NCBI RefSeq assembly: GCF_030269925.1
Contig: NC_085131.1
Location: 8,789,501-8,853,500, forward strand
Direction: 5' to 3'
DNA: 64,000 nt
From: Bombyx mori
Taxonomy: Eukaryota > Arthropoda > Insecta > Lepidoptera > Bombycidae
Of this stretch, positions 34,201 to 49,200 are shown in pieces. A model generated the notes under the pieces. That model searched no databases and was not told the origin of the DNA. It worked only from the letters and a program-made list of their open reading frames with translations. The translations under genes were made by a program, and so were the position numbers. The stretch's first letter is position 1; each line of letters opens with the position of its first letter.

Positions 34201-37200
34201 CTATTTGTTGAGTGTTTGTTGATTTTTTATAAAACATACACTATGCCGCGACAAACCTGTGTAGTATTCAAAAGAAAGGGTAGAAAAATTGTGTACGACG
34301 TATATTGCTTCATTATAAAACAGGGGAAGAATGATATGGAAAAATTAAAACAGACTTCGGAAGTAATAAAACCATCAGTGAGGACTGTTAGGTGCATTAT
34401 TAAGGAAGCTAAAGGCTCTGGCTTGCTCGCCGTGTTTCGGACTCCGGGTAAGAAAAGATCAGGGAAGAAGAAAGTTACCGGAATGGATAATTTCGTTCTG
34501 TAATAAAAAGATGTAATCATAATAACTACATAACAAGCAGCGAAACTCCGTACCGTAGAAAGGCTTCGAAAATTTTAAAGAAGATATAAATTTTAATGGC
34601 TCGGAATGAAGCTTACGACGTATTATGAAAGAGCTAGGCTTTAGATGAAAAAAAAGAACAGAAAATAATCGGAAGCTGGTAATTGAAAAAAGTAACATTC
34701 GATCACTACGAATCGAATATCTTCAAAAAATAATTAATTATAGACAAAAAAGAAGACCGAATCGACCGAGTTGTAAACTACACCGATGAGCCCTATGTCG
34801 AGTAATCACGATGATAGCGACTCGGGTGATGAAAACAGTGATGATGATGATGGTCAAGATTATGATAACGAAAAAAAAATATACAAATACCAGCTTCGCT
34901 TCAACTGAACCAAGACCTGGCAACAGCTCTAGTTTTGACTTAATAGAAGGAATATCTATTTTACCCCAAGATTAAATTATTACAATTATTAACCTACATT
35001 TTTTGTTGATGTTCTAATAAATATATAAAAAAATACATATGTTGATTTTAATAATTTAATTGCATTATGACGCAGAATAAATAATGTTTTTGCACGTGAG
35101 TGTACCATGCGCAAACTTACCCCCACTACGTCAACAAATGCTCAAGAAGTTTGCCGGCTATTATACATATATTTTTTGCTAATCGTTAAATGCTGATGAC
35201 GCATTCCAAATATATTTAAAGACCTTTATTAGGTGTACTTTTGACCTCAAAGATTCATCCTCTAAACAAGGGACACAAGGGAGCATGACCATTGATCTTT
35301 CAAGCCTTTAATGCTTACATAATCAATTAAAAGCTATATAAAAACGAATGCGATTTACTGAGAAGTAATTTATCTAAATAAAGTTTGTATACTGCTTAGT
35401 ATAAACTTATTTGCTAACACCGGTACAAACAGATAAGACCTTCACAACCCAGTGTTATTTGTACAGAAAAGATAATGTATTGTGCACTTTGAATTTTTAT
35501 CATTACATAGTTACCAGCCACCTTGACAATAAAGTACAAAGGTTATCTCATTATATACCATAAGGAATGCCGAACTGCCTTCCGGCTGAACAGACCTAAA
35601 CTCCCTGGGATTACAGACTTGAAAATTTGATGGCTGATTACTTATGTTGTATGAAGCACACAAGTTTCATATATCTCTGTATAGAAGTAAAACGTACATG
35701 TAATACGACGTTTTTATTATTATTTTTACCTATAATTGGATGAATCGGAGTTCGAATTTTATGAGAATTATAATCTCTCTGTTTATCTTCTTTGTATTTC
35801 TCAATAAATTGTCTGATTGTGATTAAAGATTTGTACAGTTCCTGTCGCCTCTGCATGGAAGGTATTATGTAAGAATTGCCCGTGTGTACTTTCGAAAAAA
35901 AATCGAGATTTCTCATACGATTTCTCTTACTGGTGGTAGAACCTCTTGTGAGTCCGCACGGGTAGGTACCACCACCTCGCCTATTTCTGCCGTGAAGCAG
36001 TAATGCGTTTCGGTTTGAATGGTGGGGCAGCTGTTGTAACTATACTGAGACCTGAGAACTTATGTCTCAGGGTGGGTGGCGCATTTGCGTTGTAGATGTC
36101 TATGGGCTCCAGTGAACACTTAACTGTGAGCTCGTCCATCCATCTAAGCAATAAAAAAATACGTTAGTGGTAATTACTAATTATTATTAGTTAAATAATA
36201 TAATTTAAAGATGTTGTTATTTTGTCTCGCAGGTATGCTTTCGATGAGCCTGATGCCGTACTTCGCTAGAGAAGTTAGCGACATTACCATAGTGCCCGTG
36301 AACATCAGCTACGACAGGCTCATGGAGCAGGGACTGTTCGCGTACGAACATCTCGGCGTGCCTAAACCCAAGGAATCCACTGGAGTATGTTAATTTACAA
36401 TTTTATTGGATCCACCAAAAATGTTGAAGTCATCGTGGCCTAAAGGATAAGACGTCCGGTGTATTCGTATGTAGCGATGCATCGGTGTTCGAATCCCGCT
36501 GGCGTGTACCAATTTTTCTAATGATATACGTACTTAACAAATGTTCACGATTGACTTTTACGGTGAAGGAATAACATCGTGTAATAAAAATCAAACCCGC
36601 GAAATTATAATTTGCGTAATTACTGGTGGTAGGACCTCTTGTGAGTCCGCGCGGGTAGGTACCACCGCCCTGCCTATTCCTACCGTGAAACAGTAATGCG
36701 TTTCGGTTTGAAGGGTGGGGCAGCCGTTGTAACTATACTAAGACCATGGAACTCATATCTCAAGATGGGTGGCGGCATTTACGTTGTAGATGTCTATGGG
36801 ATTCGGTAACCACTTAACACCAGGTGGGCCGAGAGCTCGTCTACCCATCTAAGCAATAAAAAAATGTTTATCGTTCAATGGGAAGACGGGTGAAAGCACC
36901 ATTTGATGTTAAGTAATTAGTTACTGAACTATTGCAGTGTGAAAAAAAGAAAAACTACTTTTACGGCTCAATTCCCTGTTTTTTATTGTAACTTTAATAG
37001 TAAAGTGTTTGACGTCGGAAATAATATAATGATACTAAAACGTACACCTATTCCACTCGTCAGATCGGAATCTTTGAATGTTTTACGGCAGAAAAAGTAT
37101 TCTTTTGCGGACCCATGCCGGCTTACATTCCTTACATAATTTTTGTGAATTTTGATTTTTAATTCACATTGTTCTTCCTTCATCGGTGAAAGTCGAAGAG

Positions 37201-40200
37201 AACATCCTCATTTTTTATTTGAAATTGTCTGGCCAGATGCTAGTTGTTTGTTAATAACAATTGTTTGTTAATGATGGATCTTTTAAGCTCTTCAAGAACC
37301 GATAATCGTTCTCTTCGAACTGGTCGATTACGCTAACCCATATATACTTACCATATATTTACTGGTGGTAGGACCTCTTGTGAGTCCGCACGGGTAGATA
37401 CCACCACCCTGCCTATTTCTACCGTGAAGCAGTAATGCGTTTCGATTTGAAGGGTGGAGCAGCCGTCGTAATTTTACTAAGACCTTAGAACTTGTATTTC
37501 AAGGTGTGTGGCGCATTTACGTCGTAGATGTCTATCGGCTCAAGTAACTACATAACACCAGGTGGGCTGTGAGCTCGTCCACCCATCAAAGCAATAAATA
37601 AAAAATATGCAACCCACTGAGTTTGTCGCCGGATTTTCAGTGTGTCGCGATTCCAATCCGTTGGTAGATTTTGCGAAGCACTGCTCTTGGTTATCAAATT
37701 CTCTCAGGTGGAGCTCGTGAGCTCACCTACCCGTCCGCGAGAATAGCCCATTAGGATACCAGCGAATAGATAGGGGAAACAATAATGATGGATTGTCAGT
37801 GCGCTATGATTCTGAGTCTATATGACGTCACCACATAACACGACCGTGCTATGTTCTGACGCTATTTACTCGCAAATAGCCATATAATGTTAAGTGTCGT
37901 TTATAAACGGTAATGTGCGAAAATGTATTGTATTTAACAAATGTTATGCAAGTATCTATATATTAATACGTGAAGCAAAAATTTTGTACCCCTTTTTACG
38001 AAAATTGCGCGGACGGAGGCGTATGAAATTTCTCACACTTATAGAGAATATAGAGAAGGAGTGTACAATACTAATTTTTAAAAATAATTCATAAAAGATA
38101 TTTAAATCAATAAAGAAAACATTACTCAACTACCATATATTTGACACAACACATACATAAAAATATACTATTTGCTTACTGTCAATTGGGAAACTTTTTT
38201 TATTGTTTAAAGTCTGTGGTCGTATTGAAAATAGATTAATATTGTTTGTCTTTAATATTATTGATCTATAGCGCAGTTTTGGCGAATACTGTGAATATAT
38301 TATCGAATTATAATAGCGTTTGACAATAGAACCATAACAATGTTTAAACTTATAATTTCAATTAATTATAGTCGAATTTCGACTACTGCGGGGCCACTAG
38401 TTTTGATTAATTTGAGTAACACAATATGTGCAAACAAGTTTCATACGTTGTTTGTTAAGAATGCAAATACATAAATCAAACGTAATAATTTACGATCTCT
38501 ACGGACAGGCGAATAATTTAATAGTGTTAATAATAATAACACTACTTCTTATTTCATACACGGTCACTTGACCCCAAACTAGGATTCCGAGGACTAAGGA
38601 AATCAGAGAATGATATACATACTTATATGCACAATACGTTTTAAATAAATACATATAAAGACATTAAACATCTAGACAAAGAGAACAAATCTGTTTATCA
38701 TACAAATTTTTGTTCGATCTCAAAAACCTCGGCCCGGCAGTCAGGGATGCCAATTGCATCACCGAATCAAAAATATACGCTTCACCTGTTTGAGAATGGT
38801 CACCATCAATTATCAATATCAGTCAGTCAATACAGCCAAGTCGCGGCTTCCAAATCAATGCAGCAATTAATAGCTAACTCTTCATGTAGGAAGTGCTTAT
38901 TTATTCGTTCAAATAATTTTTTTGTCGCGACAAGATAATACGGACAGGCGAATAATTTAATAGTGTTAATAATAACACTACTTCTTATTTCATACACGGT
39001 CACTTGACCCCAAACTAGGATTCCGAGGTCTAAGGAAATCAGAGAATGATATTCATACTTATATACACAATACGTTTTAAATAAATATATATAAAGACAT
39101 TAAACACCCAGACAAAAAGAAAAAATTTTTGTTCGATCTGAAAATCGAACAGACAGGGATGCCAATTGCATCACTGAATCAAAAATATACGCTCCACCTG
39201 TTTGAGAATGGTCACTTGGTCAATTATCAATATCAGTCAGTCAATACAGCCAAGTCGCGGCTTCCAAATCAATGCAGTAATTAATAGCTAACTCTTCAAT
39301 ATTAGAAGTGCCTGTGAATTTTTTTAAATAGTTTTTTTGTGTCGCGACAAAATAATATATCCTTTTACGTATGTACAAGAAATTTCGATGATGCGTATGT
39401 TCAATCATTTATCACTTATACGTGAAGGTTCTATGTCTTATAAGAAAACTTAATTAGCAATTACGCTCACATTAATTATTTTACTTATAATTTATTTCAT
39501 ACGTAAACGTAATAGAAACGTGGGATTTATGAATAATCGAAATGCACTACCTGTTTTGTTAAGATAATAATATAATACAATTTTAAACATATTAATAAAT
39601 AATATAACTTATATTATTTTTATAATATAAATAAATAAATAAAAAACAACTTCTTCATACTTGTTCTGAAAATGTATCGTACGTTTTAATTCCGTGTATA
39701 TCATAGCTAACTTCGTTGAAAGATTCAAAAAATTATTTAAGTAAGTAAGTAAGAGATTGCCGGACTGTAGTTTTCACTAGAGTCGGTGGGGTGATTGTAT
39801 CGGAATATAAATATAATCGCACTATATCAATTGTCGGGCCTAAGCTTTCGGTTTCTGTCGGTATTGAATTTAATAACAAGAAAAAGGCCACAATTACGTT
39901 CCATTAATATCAATTTCGGCTCATGTCATCATTCTCCTGCCTTTCTCCCAGTCACTTGAGGTCGGCGCAACATGTTTTCTCCTTCCATACTCCTCTATCA
40001 TATACAATTTCTTCGCTCACTCCCCTCTTAAAAATAATATCGTCTTTCACGCAATCCATCCATTTCTTCTTAGGTCTTCGTCTTCCTCCATAGCCTTCCA
40101 CATGTATAGTTAACACTCTCTTGCCAACCTCATTGTCATTTCGACTCTTCACATGTCCATACCATCCCAAACGCGCACTTCTCAACTTCTCTGTCACGGG

Positions 40201-43200
40201 TGCCACTTTCAAACTTCCTCTAACATATTCATTCTGTATTTTGTCCATTCTCGTTACTCCACACATCCATCGCAACATTCGCATCTCTGCTGTATGCAAT
40301 CGACTTTCATCCGCCACTTTAGCTGTCCAACAAGCTGATCCATACAAGACGGCAGGCCTTATTAAGGTCTTATATATCTTCCCTTTTAGGGGAGCAGAAA
40401 CGTCTGAGTCAATCTAGGCTCATGTGTACTACTCAAATTGTCATATAGCATATTATTTTCTTCGGGTTATATTAAAACTACGGCTTATATTATTTCCGAC
40501 ATTTCGACATTGTATGAGATTAAACCGTCAGGCCACTTGATTATCTCGCTGGATCTTCTCAGTGGATCGCGATTTCGATCTGGTGGTAGATTCAGCGAAG
40601 CACTGCTCTTGCTAAGGCTAGTGTTAACAAATTCTCTCAGGTTGAGCCCGGAAGCTCACCTACCCGTCTGGGCGTAACTGAAATAGCCTCTTAGACTACA
40701 AGCGAATAAAGTGCTTTTAATACTATACTGATGGTAGGACCTCTTCTGAGTCCGCACGGGTAGGTACCACCACCCTACCTATTTCTGCCGTGAAGCAGTA
40801 ATGCGTTTCGGTTCGAAGGGTGGGGCAGCCGTTGTAACTATACTTAGACCTTAGAACTTATATGTCAAGGTGGGTGACGGCATTTACGTTGTAGATGTCT
40901 ATGGGCTCCGGTAACCACTTAACACCAGGTGAGCTGTGAGCTCGTCCATACATCTATGCAATAAACCAAAAAAAAATTATGTCGAACTCTCATGGTTTAT
41001 TACAAATACATGTTTTTGAAAAACCAAAAAAAACTTATAGGGTCTCTTGAAATCACTACGCAGCCTGAACGATCACTTCGGCAACATATACATCAACCTC
41101 GGCTCGCCGCTGTCCCTAAGAGGGTACTTGCAAGACGAATCGAGAGCCACCGAGGAAATAATGAAACCGAACGATCTCCAGCAAATTACGCCGGAACAAT
41201 TCAGGCAGGTGCAGGACGTGGCGGAGCACGTGATAAGCCTGCAGCAACAGAGCACGGCGGTCACGATAACCAATCTAGTAGCTATAGTGCTCATGCAGAG
41301 CCTGGTGCGAGACGAGCCCCTGTCTCTCGATGGAGTCGTCGTTGAAGTGGTCTGGGTGGTCGGAGTGTTAGGAAAGCTGGGCGCTTCAGTGTTCGAGAAT
41401 GACGTCAAAGGCAGCGTCGACAGGATCCTCGTGGTCCACAACAAGCTGCTGCGTGTCGATTCAAAACGAAAATTGAGACTGTTGTCGGAGACTTTGATGA
41501 ACATGTCCAGTGAGGTCAAGAAAAAAATTAAAGGTACGTCCATATTTTTTTTATCGCTCTTGTAAGCAGCTTGTGCTCAGTGGCGAACAATTGGAGAGGC
41601 CTATGTCCAGCAGTGGACTGCTATAGGCTGATGATGATGACGATGAAGCAGATGAACTTACGGCCCACCTGATAGTGAGTGGCTACCGTCGTTCATGGAC
41701 GTCATCAGCAATGCCAAGGACCGAGCCAAGCCGCTACCTACCGTAATTAAATTAATGAAATTATTTTAAGTAATTAAATTACTACTACTGCTACTGAGCT
41801 GGCGCTATGACCCCGAAGTGGGTCTTGGCCTCCGACAATAAACTTTGCCATTCATCCCGGCGCTGCGCAACACCTTACCAGTCCGACACTTGGAGCTCCC
41901 GTAAATCTCCTTCCACAGCGTCACACCAGCGGTACTTGGGCCTCCCTACGGGGCGGCGTCCCTCCGGTACACCCGTGTACACCCGTTTCACAGCCCGATC
42001 CTGCTCCATACGTACTACATGTTCGAGCCATCCGAGCCTCCGTGCCTTCATCTCCCCCAGAATATTTGGCTCACCAAAAAGCCTCTCCACATCCTTATTT
42101 TTCCGGACGTGCCAAGAACCGTCTTCTTTCCGAACTGGTCCTAGTATTTTTCTCAATACCTTTCGCTCCGTCACGAGAAGTTTTGCCTCTTCTTTCTGTG
42201 TGAGCGTCCATGCTTCGCATCCATACAATAGGATCGGTCTGACTAGAGTCTTGTATATCCGAATCTTGGTGCGCCTGCTTAGTAGCTTCGAAGAGAGAAC
42301 CGGGTGTAGGGCTGCACTGCATCGTAGGGTATTTTGTATACGAATTTCGATTTCATCTTCCCTGTCATTGGTGTCTGTTACAGTGCAGCCAAGGTACCGG
42401 AATTTAGCCACTCCTTTGAACCTCGTATTTCCCACCACTAGGTCTTCTCGCTTCCGTCTTACGTTTTTATATCGACGCATGTGAAGATATTCTGTCTTCT
42501 CGTGGCTCACGCGAAGGCCAATCCGAGAAGCTTCTTGTTGGAGGCAGTTGAGTGCGTCTATAACGTGCTGCTTTCTTCCTCCAAGTAGAGTGAGGTCATC
42601 GGCATATCCTATCACCCTATGCTGTCCGTTGAGCCACACTCCGCCACTAAGTGTGTTCACTTTCCGTATGGCGTGTTCCAGTGCCAGGTTGAACAGCATT
42701 GGTGACAGAGCGTCCCCCTGCCTGAGTCCAGTCACAACGTCAAACTCATCAGTGAGAGAAGCGCCAACTTGTACCGTCATTCTACTTTCCATAGTAGCAA
42801 CCTCCACCATTCTCACAAGTTTCTGTGGGATTTTAAAGCGCGTGAGGATTCTATATAGAGTCGGTCTATCTATGCTGTCGTAGGCCTTAGCAAAATCAAC
42901 AAAGAGCGAATGAATACTTTGTGCATACTCCCATCTTTTCTCCATTAACTGTTTCAGAGTAAAGATTTGGTCGACTGTACTACGATTACGTCTGAAGCCG
43001 CACTGATAATCCCCAATGATTTTGTCTGAATACGGCTCTAACCTGCTTAGTAAAACGTATGACAGTATTTTGTACGCTGTAGGTAGTAAAGCAATTCCTC
43101 TGTAGTTACTGCATTTCTTCCGGCTGCCTTTTTTGTGTATGGGGCAGATGACCCCCGAATACCACTGGACAGGTTGTTGTTCAGATTCCCATATCATTTT

Positions 43201-46200
43201 AATAAGATTGTAGAATCTGGACTGCAAGGCTTCTCCGCCGTATTTCCACAGTTCAGATGGTAGGTTGTCAATACCTGGCGCTTTGTTGTTCTTAAGCCTC
43301 ATAATAGCGTTTTTTATTTCTTCGAAGTTCAGTGGCTCCACTTCTTCTTCCTCCGCAGGATCTTGGGGGTTGTCATCTAAATCTTCCGTCGGTGGAGGGC
43401 AATTCAGAAGGTTTTGAAAGTACTGACGCCATATTACACTGATCTCACGAATGTTAGTCACAAGATTTCCGTCTTCGTCTTCAAGAAATTGTGCGATTGG
43501 TTGGTATGCCTTCTTTACCGATCTTATTTCCTGGTAGAATTTTCGAGCCTCATTCGTTCTTATCAGGTTTTCCATATTCTTCATGATGTCATTCATGTGC
43601 TCTCGCTTGGCTGTTCTTATAACTTGTCTGGTTTTTCTTTGAGCTTCCATATACTCATCTTTCCACTTACTATCTTGCTCTGCCTGTATTTTTAGCTTTC
43701 TTCTTTCTTCTATCATCTTGGTGCATTCATCTGTCCACCATTTCCTATTATTACGCTTTTTTCGCTTCCCTAAAGTTTTCAATGCAATATCCCTAACTGT
43801 GTTGCTAATAAGTTTCCATTCTTCATCAATACTATCCGAAACTTCCAAAGTATCAAATCTATTGAGTAGTTCAATCTGAAAAGATTTACACTTTTCTTTA
43901 TCTTTAAGGTTTTTTAGCTCTATTGTTTCGTTTTGTGTTCTGGATTCTTTTCTACATGTTTGAATTCTTGCTCTAATTTTGATTCCTAGCATATAGTGGT
44001 CACTGTCACAGTCAGCTCCTCTGAAACTCCTCACGTCTATTATGCAGTTTTTATGCCTATTGTCAACGAGGACATGATCTATTTGGTTAGTAGTGACGCC
44101 GTCAGCGGATTTCCAGGTATCTTTATAAATGACTTTATGCGGAAACATAGTGCTTTTCACAACCAAGGATTTGGAAGATGCAAAGCTTATCATCCTTACA
44201 CCATTATCATTTGATTGGTCGTGCTTGCTATATTTTCCAATAGTTGGTATAAAAATGTCTTCCTTCCCGACCTGTGCGTTAAAGTCTCCTAAAATAATCT
44301 TGACATCATACTCTGGTACTTGATCGATCACCGCTTCAAGATCTTCATAAAAGCTGTCTTTGTTTTCCTCTTTGGCCAGTTCTGTTGGGGCATAGGCGTT
44401 AATAAGTGTGAAGTTCGCAAATTTACCCTTCAGCCGTAGGATACTCAGCCTTTCAGAAATAGCGTCAAATCTTATCACGCTCGCAATATATCTCCCGTCA
44501 ACCATGAATCCTGTTCCATATTGGTGCTTGCCCTGAGAATTTCCACTGTAAAACAGCACGTGACCACTATCCATTAGACACTCCCCTGAGCCTGGCCATC
44601 TGACTTCCTGAAGGGCGGCTATACAGATGTTATATCTTCGTAGTTCCCTAGTCACGGCGTACAGGGCTCCAGGTCTATACAGACTACGGACATTCCATGA
44701 AGCAAATCGGTTTTCCGTTATTCCGTGCCTTGGGTCGTCGTTTATGGGATCGGATCGTTTCTGTTTTCTTGTCGGTTTCGTAACAAAAGTTTTTTTACAT
44801 GAAGGGGTTGTCAGCCCCTTTCATAACCCCCGAAATGCAGGAGGACCACACCCTACTTTGGTCAGCGAGCCCATCGACTTAGCCGGCAGCTAGCTAGGCT
44901 GAGTACAGCCGGTATCGGTAGTAACCGACCACTCCCCCATCCGCCACCCGGGGGACGCTCCCTATACGCCGTGAGGGCCAGCGCAGGGAGTAAAGTAATT
45001 AAATTAATGAAATATTTTAATTTAGTGAGGCACCACGCACAGTCTATCAATAATCCATTGTTGTATCACAGATAGGTGACTTGCAGTATGCTTATCAGCT
45101 CCAGCCAGTTTGGCGGCTCGTTTGTGATCTATTGACATTGATAATGACATTATTTCGCGGATATGTTTAAGATCGCTCATTGTACTGCTGGTAACGTGTT
45201 AGGTAGTAAAATAATTGAAGAGTTCGAATTTAGTTGAATAGGCATGCTCAGTTAAATATTTACCTCAATCGTACCATCATCAACACAGCAGCATCAAATA
45301 ACAATTGGTTCAAGGATAAGGAAGTTATGTATTTTAATTTAAACTATAAATAGAGCGCAGTAAAATTTTTTTTAGCAACATTATAATACAACTAGCCGTA
45401 CTCGCCCGCTTCGCTGGGCATTTAAAATTAACATTATTATTTATTGTCATTATTATTAGGGAGTCCAACGCTCATATAAATATTAGCCTATCCATTAAGC
45501 ACATGTATTTTCTACATGGATACCAAGTTTCAAGTCAATCGAATGCATGGTTCAGTAGTTATAACGGAACATTCGTAAAAACCACTGTAGATTTATATAT
45601 TAGTATAGATACACAGGCTGTCAAAACAATTCTAGCGTCACGATTTCAACTTTCCACCTTTAGCGTTTTAAATTGCGACTAACCTTGGCAGTTATTATCG
45701 TGATAAAATTGAAAATAATTTATCTAAAATTAATACAGTTGTCACGGACACAGACTTCTTTTTTTTTTGTTTTTTTTTTTATTTATGTATGAATTATATC
45801 TCTAAATCCGTTGTCTGTTTATGTTAGAGAAACATTTTATTGTTCCGAAAAAAATTGTAAAAAGATGTAATGGCCAAAGAAAACAGGCATGCCGTGGCGT
45901 TGTTTTAAAGGAATTAAGTAGTCAATTTCATGTCATACTCCAGACACTTTAAAATCTATGCCAGTAATTCACGAGAACCACACCTTAAAACAGTCGTGGC
46001 CTAAAGGATAAAACGCTTGGTGGACTCGTGTCGAGCGATGCAATAGTGCCGGTGTTCGAATCCCGCAGAGTCATCAATTTTTCTAATAAAATACGTACTT
46101 AACACGTTATCACTAATGGCTTTAACAATCAATGAATTACGGCGTATATTAAAAATCAAACTCTATATTTATGTTTGCTTGTGGTAAGAGTATGTATTTT

Positions 46201-49200
46201 AAGCCTTCACGTACAGGTTCCGGACCGCCATTCCGTCTTATTTCACCCGCGAAGTACTTAAGCGCAATGGCCACTTTCTATGTCGAGACCACGAGTCTAT
46301 GCACTGTACAAAAACGACTCGAACAAAACCCATCCTTATTCGACTTTAAAAATGAATAATCGGCATATTCGGCGAAATGAATAATCATAATACATATTAG
46401 ATAATGTTGTCATAAAATGATAGGTGTTATCAACAGTAGTAAGAAAGTTGATTTTTCTACGATCCCTGTCGATGTACGATAATACACGAACTTCGTGTTA
46501 GGCGGTCAGGTATAAGTCGGGCTTATGCAATAGATTAGATTAAATAGTGTGTGTTTATTTAGCCGCTTAATTTTTCAAAACGTGTTTACGCGTTTATATA
46601 TAATTATTTTTATTTTTTAATGTTTTTTTTTTTTTTTTTTTAACAAGTGACCTCACCTCGCTTCGGAAACATGTAATTTTATTATTGATAGCAGGATTAT
46701 AGTCCCGCGAGGTTATTGTCGTACCACGGGTTGAAGCTAGTCTAAAAAAAGTAGCCTAAGTTACTTCTTATATCATCAGCTATCAGTGAAAGTTTCGTCA
46801 AAATCGGTCCAGCCGTTCCAGAAATTAGCCGGAGCAAACAGACAGGCAGCCAAAAATTGTTAAAAAAAAGTTATTTTGGTGTATGTACCGTATATATATT
46901 CATATGCATGTAGTAAAAAGCGGTTATTTCAATATTACAAACAGATACTCCAATTTTATTTATATGTATAGATTACTAATCTTTTGATTTTTGCTTCTAC
47001 TCAAATAGGACGTTAGAGACAACGTAAACCCGTTTTAATCTGGCAGCTGTTAATAAATAATAATAATAAAACTGATATAACAAGAATTTTGGCAATTTTC
47101 CTGTTGAATCAGAAGCTATTATGATGGTCATATTATTATACTCGCAATTAGACAAAAACTCGAGTATTCAACAATAAAATATCAACTTAATTACCTAATT
47201 AAAATTACACTGACGGTCGAATTTGTGACAATTCGAATATTCAACAGTTTCCGTGGTCGCGAACGTCTTAGGTGTTATTTATCGACATTTGAATGTCATC
47301 CTCTTCAAGCATCGGTCACTGTCCTAGCACAACACTAACCCATAGACATAACCCACTGAGTTACTCGCCGGATTTTTTTCTGTGATCCGATCCGGGGGCA
47401 AATTCAGTGGTACATTCAGCGAAGCACTGCTCTTGCTAGGGCTAGTGTTAGCAATTCTCTCTGATTGAGCCTCCTGAGCTCACCTAGCAGCGTAACTTGA
47501 ATAGTCCCTTAGGCAACCAGCAAATAGGTATGAAAAAAAATTTATAATGTTGTACCGACTACCGTCTAATCTATTTATCTATCTATATATATAAAAATGA
47601 ATTGCTGTTCGTTAGTCTCGTTAAAACTCTTGAACGGCTGGACCGATTTGGCTAATTTTGGTCTTGAATTATTTGTGGAAGTCCATAGAAGGTTTAAAAG
47701 GTAGAGAAATATAAAAATGCTCGGAATTAAATAAAAATAACAATTTTGTTTTCCCTTTTATGTATCCCCGTCGGACGGATTCCTTTTGTTTGTTTTAAGC
47801 TTATTTTATACAAAAGATTAGGTATTTTATTTATCGATTGAGGCACTACGAAGTTTTGCGGTTTTTTTTTTTTTTTTTTTTTTTCCTACCTAAGCTGATA
47901 GCCCTAGCGGCTATGTCAGCGTAACCCTAACTTTTGTAGGTGAGCTCACGGGGCTCAAACCTGATGACGTTGCTAACACGAACCCTAGCAAGAGCCGTGC
48001 TTCGCAGAATCTACCACCGGATCGGAAACGCGACCCACTGAGAAGATCCGGCGAGAAACTCAGTGGGCTGTGTCTGGGAGTTAATTTACTCGTCGAGCCC
48101 TTCGTCGCAAGCGACGGGTTCGACGAGAACGGTGACCGGTGCTTGAAGTACCTAGAAGCACCGTTAGTGGATCGGGAGGATCCGAGATGACGTGTTTTGG
48201 GCGACGTCGACTGCTTTCCATACTGTCCGCAGGATCGGGAATGTAGTTACCGGCGGCCACGATGAGAGGGTTCTCGTGTCGTGCCGCTTTATCGAAGTGG
48301 CGCATTGACGCCGACTGCATATACTTACTGGTGGACTCTAAGTCCAGGTCGTCATGGAGGTCGACGTTCCTGACGAACCACGGGGCTCCGACGGCTATCC
48401 TGCAAAAACGGGATTGAATGACTTGGAATGATTTTAAGTGTATGCGGGCCGCGTGAGCGAACACTACACTTGCATAGGTCATGACGGGGCGTATGCAAGT
48501 TTTGTAGAGTGTCACCTTATTTCTAAGGGACATTTTACTTCGCCTACATATCATCGGGTAGAGACGTCCTAGAATGAAGGCGGCACGGTCGCGTACCGTC
48601 TTGATGTGGGGGCGGAATGTCATCCTACTGTCGAGGGTGACGCCTAAATATTTGACCTTCGGGGCCCACGGTATGGGCTGGTCGAACATCGTGATTGGGC
48701 GAACGGCGGGGGCGGGGGTATTGACGCGCCTAGTCGGGAGGGGGATGCTCAGCGTGGTGTTCGGAGGGCGACCCCTTTTGAAGAGCACCGCTGTGCTTTT
48801 CGTGGGGTTGATGTCGATGCGCCACTTCCGGAACCACTGTCCCATGGTGGTAGCTGCGGTCTGAAGTCGTCGATAAAGCAACGCCTTCTTCCTACACGAG
48901 TAGTAGATGGCGGTGTCATCGGCGAAGAGCGCCAGATGGGTCTCCGGAGACCGGGGTATATCGTTGATATACAAACTGAATAGCAACGGGGAGAGGGCGG
49001 AGCCTTGCGGGACTCCGGCTGTGACGTGACGAGGCCGGGAACGCGTTCCCTCGACTCGATATCGGAACGAACGGTTCGACAAGTAGTCTCGTATGATGAG
49101 CACGAGTCTGTCTGGCACTCCCATGTTATACAGTTTGTATATCAAACCGTTGTGCCAGACTTTGTCGAACGCCTTCGCTACATCGAAGAAGAGGGCTCCT

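Noticed and set aside
38747..38938. 63-residue ORF in the tandem duplication
   Set aside because: The second unit does not keep the frame open, so it is not a conserved gene.
41807..42484. 225-residue plus-strand ORF
   Set aside because: Antisense of the RTE-like reverse transcriptase; low complexity and no domain.
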